Notes under the pieces: generated by a model
Seen by the model: only the letters and a program-made list of their open reading frames with translations
Database searches by the model: none
What the model was told of the DNA's origin: nothing
Program-made: the position numbers and the translations under genes
From: JACZWL01 sp046756445
GTDB taxonomy: Bacteria > Pseudomonadota > Gammaproteobacteria > Steroidobacterales > Woeseiaceae
Direction of reading: 5' to 3'
Length of the DNA: 28,512 nucleotides
Assembly (NCBI GenBank): GCA_046756445.1
Contig: JBHHWI010000029.1
Span: 1 to 28,512, forward strand
Part shown: positions 24,218-28,512 of the stretch, piece by piece
How the letters are laid out: each line of letters opens with the position of its first letter
How positions within the stretch are numbered: position 1 is the stretch's first letter

Positions 24218-26462
24218 ATGCTGCACCAGCCAGGTGATCCACCTTGCGCCATCCCCGCGGCAGCAGGATGCCGCGGCGGCCGCGCTCGAAATAGTAGTCG
24301 TCCAGGTCGTCCCACCTGATCGTCATCCGGCGCGTGCCGCTCGTGACCTGCAAGTCGCCGTCTTCCGGAATCACGGCCACGGCCACCAGATCTTCTTCTC
24401 CTTCCCTGTATTTTTTCGCCGGTATGCCGATGATCTTGTTGCCCTTGCCTTTGGCGAGCTCGGGCAGTTCGTCGGCCTCGAATACCAGCAGCTTGCCGAC
24501 AGAACTCACAGCGGCGATCAGGCATTCGCAGTCGCCGGGCAACGGCGCGGGCACCACGGCCCTGCCACCCTGCGGCACTCTCAGGACGGACTTGCCCGCC
24601 TTGTTGCGCGATACGAGGTCCGAGAGCGTCGCGATGAATCCGTAGCCGGAATCGCTGGCCAACAGCCACTGTGACTCGGGATCGCCGATCATTGCACCGC
24701 AGAATTCGGCGCCGTCCGGCGGCTTGAAGCGCCCGGACAGGGGTTCGCCCTGTCCACGCGCCGATGGCAGCGACTGCGCGATGACGCTGTACACGCGTCC
24801 GGTGCTGTCGATGAACATCGCCAGCTCATTACTCCGCCCCTGCGCGGCTGCCAGGAAGCCGTCGCCGGACTTGTAGTTCAGCGACAGCGGATCGATATCG
24901 TGCCCCTTCGCGGCGCGGGCCCATCCGCGCTGCGACAACACCACCGTCACCGGTTCACTGGCGACCAGTTGTGTCTCGTCGAGAGCCTGAGCCGCTTCGC
25001 GCTCCACGATCTTGGTCCGCCGATCGTCACCGAAGCTGTCCGCGTCCTCGAGGATCTCCTTTTTGATCAGTGTCTTCAGACGCGATGCGCTATTCAGAGT
25101 CTTGTCGAGTTCGTCGCGTTCCTCATCGAGTTCCTTCTGCTCGCCCTTGATCTTCATTTCCTCGAGCTTCGCGAGGTTTCTCAGGCGAAGGTTCAGGATC
25201 GCCTCGGCCTGGATATCGGACAGCTTGAACCGCTTCATCAGGACGGGTTTGGGCTCGTCTTCCTCGCGGATGATCCTGATGACCTGGTCGATGTTCAGGT
25301 ACGCGATGAGCAGGCCGTCGAGAATATGCAGGCGGTCCTTGACAATTTGCAATCTGTGTTTGAGTCGTCGCCTTACCGTGTCCTTGCGGAACTTGAGCCA
25401 CTCGGACAGGAGTCCGAGCAGATTGAATGCGTTCGGCCGCCCGTCGAGTGCGATGATGTTCATGTTGACGCGAACCGTTCTCTCGAGCGAGGTCGTCGAG
25501 AAAAGATGCGACATCAATTCCTCGATATCGACCTTCTTCGCTTTCGGTGTAATGACAAGACGAACAGGCTCCTCGTGATCCGACTCGTCGCGAAGGTCCT
25601 CCACCAGCGGCAGCTTCTTGTTGCGCATTTGCGTGGCTATCTGTTCGAGGATCTTGCCGCCGGATACCTGATACGGAAGCGAAGTGATCACGATGTCGCC
25701 ATTCTCATGCTTGTAGGAGGCGCGCAGCCGAAACGTGCCGCTTCCGGTGTGATACATCCGCTTGATGTCGCGGCGCGGGGAAACCAGTTCACCGCCCGTC
25801 GGAAAATCCGGTCCCTTGATGTGTTTCATCAGCTGCGCGATCGTCGCCTTGGGATTGTCGATCAGATGTACGAGCGCGCTCGCGATTTCGCGCAGGTTGT
25901 GTGGCGGCAAATCCGTCGACAGTCCGACGGCGATGCCGGTGGTGCCGTTGAGCAGCAGGTTCGGCAGACGCGCCGGAAGGACGACCGGTTCGTCGATCGT
26001 GCCATCGAAATTCGGTGCCCAATCGACCGTGCCCTGTGCGAGCTCCGCCAGCAGCGATTTCGCATAGGGCATCAGCCGCGATTCCGTGTATCGCATGGCG
26101 GCGAATGACTTCGGGTCGTCGGTCGATCCCCAGTTCCCCTGCCCGTCGATGATCGGGTATCGATACGAAAAACCCTGCGCCATCAGCACCATCGCCTCGT
26201 AGCAGGCCGAGTCGCCGTGAGGATGATACTTGCCGATGACGTCGCCAACGGTGCGCGCAGATTTCTTCGGTTTCTGGCCGGCCGAGAGGCCCAGTTCGCT
26301 CATTGCGTAAATGATGCGTCTCTGTACCGGCTTCAGTCCGTCGCCGATCTGCGGCAACGCGCGATCGAGGATGACGTACATCGAGTAGTCGAGGTACGCC
26401 TTCTCCGTGTACTCCTTGAGGGCAAGCTTTTCGACGCCTTCCAGGTTGAGCTGATTCTGCAC
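24216..26462 (-). CDS. parC: DNA topoisomerase IV subunit A
   Basis: ParC is the DNA-cleaving subunit of topoisomerase IV, which decatenates daughter chromosomes. The 748-residue protein is full length relative to E. coli. The active-site Tyr125 is in AAMRYTE. The quinolone-determining region GKYHPHGDSACYEAMV keeps Ser85 and Glu89, the usual susceptible residues. The C-terminal beta-pinwheel follows from about 490. The start is GTG at 26462, 2 bases after the parE stop, so the pair forms an operon in the order parE-parC. Its stop codon touches the 83-bp palindrome. Confidence 0.97.
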   Translation of the reverse strand: MQNQLNLEGVEKLALKEYTEKAYLDYSMYVILDRALPQIGDGLKPVQRRIIYAMSELGLSAGQKPKKSARTVGDVIGKYHPHGDSACYEAMVLMAQGFSYRYPIIDGQGNWGSTDDPKSFAAMRYTESRLMPYAKSLLAELAQGTVDWAPNFDGTIDEPVVLPARLPNLLLNGTTGIAVGLSTDLPPHNLREIASALVHLIDNPKATIAQLMKHIKGPDFPTGGELVSPRRDIKRMYHTGSGTFRLRASYKHENGDIVITSLPYQVSGGKILEQIATQMRNKKLPLVEDLRDESDHEEPVRLVITPKAKKVDIEELMSHLFSTTSLERTVRVNMNIIALDGRPNAFNLLGLLSEWLKFRKDTVRRRLKHRLQIVKDRLHILDGLLIAYLNIDQVIRIIREEDEPKPVLMKRFKLSDIQAEAILNLRLRNLAKLEEMKIKGEQKELDEERDELDKTLNSASRLKTLIKKEILEDADSFGDDRRTKIVEREAAQALDETQLVASEPVTVVLSQRGWARAAKGHDIDPLSLNYKSGDGFLAAAQGRSNELAMFIDSTGRVYSVIAQSLPSARGQGEPLSGRFKPPDGAEFCGAMIGDPESQWLLASDSGYGFIATLSDLVSRNKAGKSVLRVPQGGRAVVPAPLPGDCECLIAAVSSVGKLLVFEADELPELAKGKGNKIIGIPAKKYREGEEDLVAVAVIPEDGDLQVTSGTRRMTIRWDDLDDYYFERGRRGILLPRGWRKVDHLAGAA

Positions 26463-26464
26463 CG

Positions 26465-28357
26465 CTACACCTCCGCGAGATTACCTTTCGTCTCCAGCCA
26501 TTTGCGGCGATCCGCCGATCGCTTCTTCGCCAGCAGCATATCCATGACCTGATCGGTCTTGTCCCTTGCATTGACCGTGAGCTGTACGAGGCGACGCGTA
26601 TCGCGGTTCATTGTCGTCTCGCGCAATTGTGGCGGGCTCATCTCGCCGAGGCCTTTGAAGCGCGTGACCGTCACCTTCCCCTTTATCTTCTCGGCCTCGA
26701 TCCGATCCAGAATGCCCTGCCGTTCGCTGTCATCGAGTGCATAAAAGACGTCCTTACCCACATCGATGCGATAAAGCGGCGGCATCGCGACGTAGACGTG
26801 TCCGCCCAGCACCAGCTCGCGGAAGTGCCGCAGAAACAACGCACATATCAATGTCGCGATGTGCGCACCATCGGAATCCGCATCCGCGAGAATACAAATC
26901 TTGTGATAACGCAGATTGTCGAGATCGGGATTGCCCGGATCGACGCCCAGCGCCACGCTGATGTCGTGAACCTCCTGCGAGCCCAGGATTTCGGTCGTGT
27001 CCACTTCCCAGGTGTTCAGGATCTTGCCTCTTAGCGGCATGATCGCCTGGGTGTCGCGATCACGCGCCTGTTTCGCCGAGCCGCCCGCGGAATCGCCCTC
27101 GACCAGAAATATTTCGCAGCGTTCGGGTTCCTGTGACGTGCAGTCAGCCAGCTTGCCGGGCAGCGCCGGGCCGGACACGACTTTCTTGCGTACGACCTTT
27201 TTCGCTGCTTTTTGTCGCTTTTGCGCCTTCTGTATCGCCAGCCGGGCGATCGCATCGCCCGTCTCGGGATGCTGGTTGAGCCACAACGCGAAACTGTCTT
27301 TGATGACGCCCGTTATGAACGCGGCCGACTCGCGCGAGGAAAGGCGCTCTTTCGTCTGACCGGAGAACTGCGGGTCGTCCAGTTTCGCGCTGAGAATGAA
27401 ATTGAGTCCGTCCCACACGTCCTCGGGCGAGAGCTGGACACCACGTGGCATGAGACTCCGGAATTCGCAAAATTCCCGCAACGCGTTGGTCAGCCCGGTA
27501 CGCAGGCCATTGACGTGTGTCCCACCCTGTGGCGTTGGAATCAGGTTGACGTAGCTCTCGGTGACTGATTGAGCGCTGTCGGTCTGCCACACAAGCGCCC
27601 AGTCGACAGCCTCCTGGTTACCGCTCAAGCCCCCCGCGAAAGGCTCTGCCGGCAGGTGTTCAATCTTGCCGATCGCTTCGAGCAGATACTCTTCGAGCCC
27701 GCCGGAGTAACACCACTCGACTTTTTCCTTCGGCTTCTCGACTTTTAAACTGACCGTCAGTCCCGGGCAGAGTACCGCTTTTGCCCGCAACATATGTTTG
27801 AGTCGCGAAACCGAAATCTTGGCCGAATCGAAATACTGCGGGTCGGGCCAAAAACGAATGGTCGTTCCGGAATTTGCTTTGCCGGTTTTTCCGACGACTT
27901 CGAGCTTGCCGCGCTTCCTGCCATTGACGAAACTCAGGTTGTATTCCTTGCCGCCTCTGCGAATCCAGACTTCGAGATTCTTCGACAGCGCGTTGACGAC
28001 CGACACGCCGACGCCGTGAAGGCCGCCCGAGAACCGGTAATTCTTGTGATCGAATTTCCCGCCCGCGTGCAGACGCGTCAGAATCAGCTCGACGCCGGGG
28101 ATTTTTTCTTTCGGATGGATGTCCACCGGCATGCCGCGGCCGTCGTCGCTGACCTCCACCGAGCCGTCCTTGTACATGGTCACGTCTATTTTTTTGCAGT
28201 GGCCGACGATCGCTTCGTCGACGCTGTTGTCGACGACTTCATGGGCGAGATGGTTCGGCCGGCTCGTATCCGTGTACATGCCCGGCCGGCGCCGGACAGG
28301 CTCGAGGCCGCTCAGGACCTCGATATCGGCCGCATCGTAACGCTTGCTCATCGACAT
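26465..28357 (-). CDS. parE: DNA topoisomerase IV subunit B
   Basis: ParE is the ATPase subunit of topoisomerase IV. The 630-residue protein has a GHKL ATP site (EVVDNSVDEAIVG, DDGRGMPVDIH, GGLHGVGVSVVNALS), a transducer domain, and a TOPRIM domain with EGDSAGGSAKQARDRD, PLRGKILN and the metal-binding ILADADSDGAHI. Length and PLRGKILNTWEVD distinguish ParE from the longer GyrB. The start is ATG at 28357; a second ATG two codons later is equally plausible, and no clear Shine-Dalgarno separates them. Confidence 0.97.
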   Translation of the reverse strand: MSMSKRYDAADIEVLSGLEPVRRRPGMYTDTSRPNHLAHEVVDNSVDEAIVGHCKKIDVTMYKDGSVEVSDDGRGMPVDIHPKEKIPGVELILTRLHAGGKFDHKNYRFSGGLHGVGVSVVNALSKNLEVWIRRGGKEYNLSFVNGRKRGKLEVVGKTGKANSGTTIRFWPDPQYFDSAKISVSRLKHMLRAKAVLCPGLTVSLKVEKPKEKVEWCYSGGLEEYLLEAIGKIEHLPAEPFAGGLSGNQEAVDWALVWQTDSAQSVTESYVNLIPTPQGGTHVNGLRTGLTNALREFCEFRSLMPRGVQLSPEDVWDGLNFILSAKLDDPQFSGQTKERLSSRESAAFITGVIKDSFALWLNQHPETGDAIARLAIQKAQKRQKAAKKVVRKKVVSGPALPGKLADCTSQEPERCEIFLVEGDSAGGSAKQARDRDTQAIMPLRGKILNTWEVDTTEILGSQEVHDISVALGVDPGNPDLDNLRYHKICILADADSDGAHIATLICALFLRHFRELVLGGHVYVAMPPLYRIDVGKDVFYALDDSERQGILDRIEAEKIKGKVTVTRFKGLGEMSPPQLRETTMNRDTRRLVQLTVNARDKTDQVMDMLLAKKRSADRRKWLETKGNLAEV

Positions 28358-28387
28358 GTGCCCAAGTGAAAAGCAGAGGTGCGGGGG

Positions 28388-28396
28388 ATTCTAGCA
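28388..28396 (-). promoter_or_regulatory. Extended -10 promoter of parE-parC
   Basis: Leftward TGCTAGAAT (28396-28388) is an extended -10 element with a five-of-six match in the hexamer. No good -35 is present at 17-18 bp. The start would be near 28381, giving a leader of about 24 nt before parE. Confidence 0.45.
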
Positions 28397-28430
28397 GGAA
28401 GCAGTGCTTATTGAATTACCAGAACCTATC

Positions 28431-28512
28431 TCAAAATACCGCGTGGCCGCACAGTGAGCCTTGCGGGATGAGCTGCAAGGCGCTCGGAGCGAACTGTGGT
28501 CGTTCCACTGGA
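28431..28512. other. Unassigned dyad-rich sequence at right edge
   Basis: No gene is recognised here. GCCTTGC (28458-28464) and GCAAGGC (28475-28481) form a 7-bp dyad, and CACAGT (28450-28455) faces ACTGTG (28493-28498), giving one large imperfect fold. The left border GAACCTATCTCAAAATACC resembles the end of an IS5-type element, but no transposase is in view and the sequence runs off the window. Confidence 0.3.

Noticed and set aside
24900..26108. Rightward open frame of 402 codons opposite parC
   Set aside because: It is antisense to ParC and lies within conserved ParC sequence.
1..28512. CRISPR arrays, prophage or a complete insertion sequence
   Set aside because: No regularly spaced direct repeats, integrase or transposase reading frames were seen; the two palindromes are single hairpins.

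Overview
The window is chromosomal DNA of a gammaproteobacterium, GC-rich and densely coding. The evidence is the gene order asd-fimV-truA-accD-folC-dedD-cvpA-purF, the prmB-aroC pair, a parE-parC operon, epmA with EF-P, and FimX- and FimV-like pilus and polarity proteins. FimX-type proteins point toward the Pseudomonas/Xanthomonas side of the class. Species and genus cannot be fixed from the sequence, and nothing marks the bulk of the window as plasmid or phage.

Layout. Positions 1-343 hold a leftward tRNA operon: a sigma70-type promoter with a GC-rich discriminator, a leader dyad, tRNA-Pro(UGG), then the 5' half of a tRNA-Arg whose anticodon is interrupted at U34 by what reads as a group I intron running off the left edge. 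At 388-966 is a rightward secreted cyclophilin. From 963 to 15612 everything is leftward: prmB-aroC-asd, fimV-truA, a 24-bp-arm palindrome, accD-folC-SPOR protein-cvpA-purF, then a degenerate receiver/Ser-Thr kinase overlapping miaE. From 15759 to 19134 a rightward run carries sco, a PCuAC lipoprotein, psd, epmA and msrC, with efp facing it (19127-19693). From about 19850 to 24133 a rightward pair encodes a FimX-like degenerate GGDEF/EAL protein and a second FimV-like LysM protein. A perfect 41-bp-arm palindrome fills the gap to the leftward parE-parC operon (24216-28357). The last 155 bases hold the parE promoter and unidentified dyad-rich sequence.

How the genes work together. The central block is housekeeping: aspartate and aromatic biosynthesis, fatty acid and folate synthesis, purine entry, and tRNA pseudouridylation. 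Sco and PCuAC form a copper pair for cytochrome oxidase CuA assembly. EpmA lysylates EF-P, whose gene lies one gene away with the modifiable Lys34 present. The two FimV-like proteins and the FimX-like protein suggest polar type IV pilus control.

Most unusual points: the probable group I intron in tRNA-Arg(UCU); truA with no ATG, GTG or TTG start and a C-terminus running into a palindromic element; two unrelated perfect palindromes abutting stop codons; the receiver-kinase with a missing phosphoacceptor; and the FimX/FimV2 pair.
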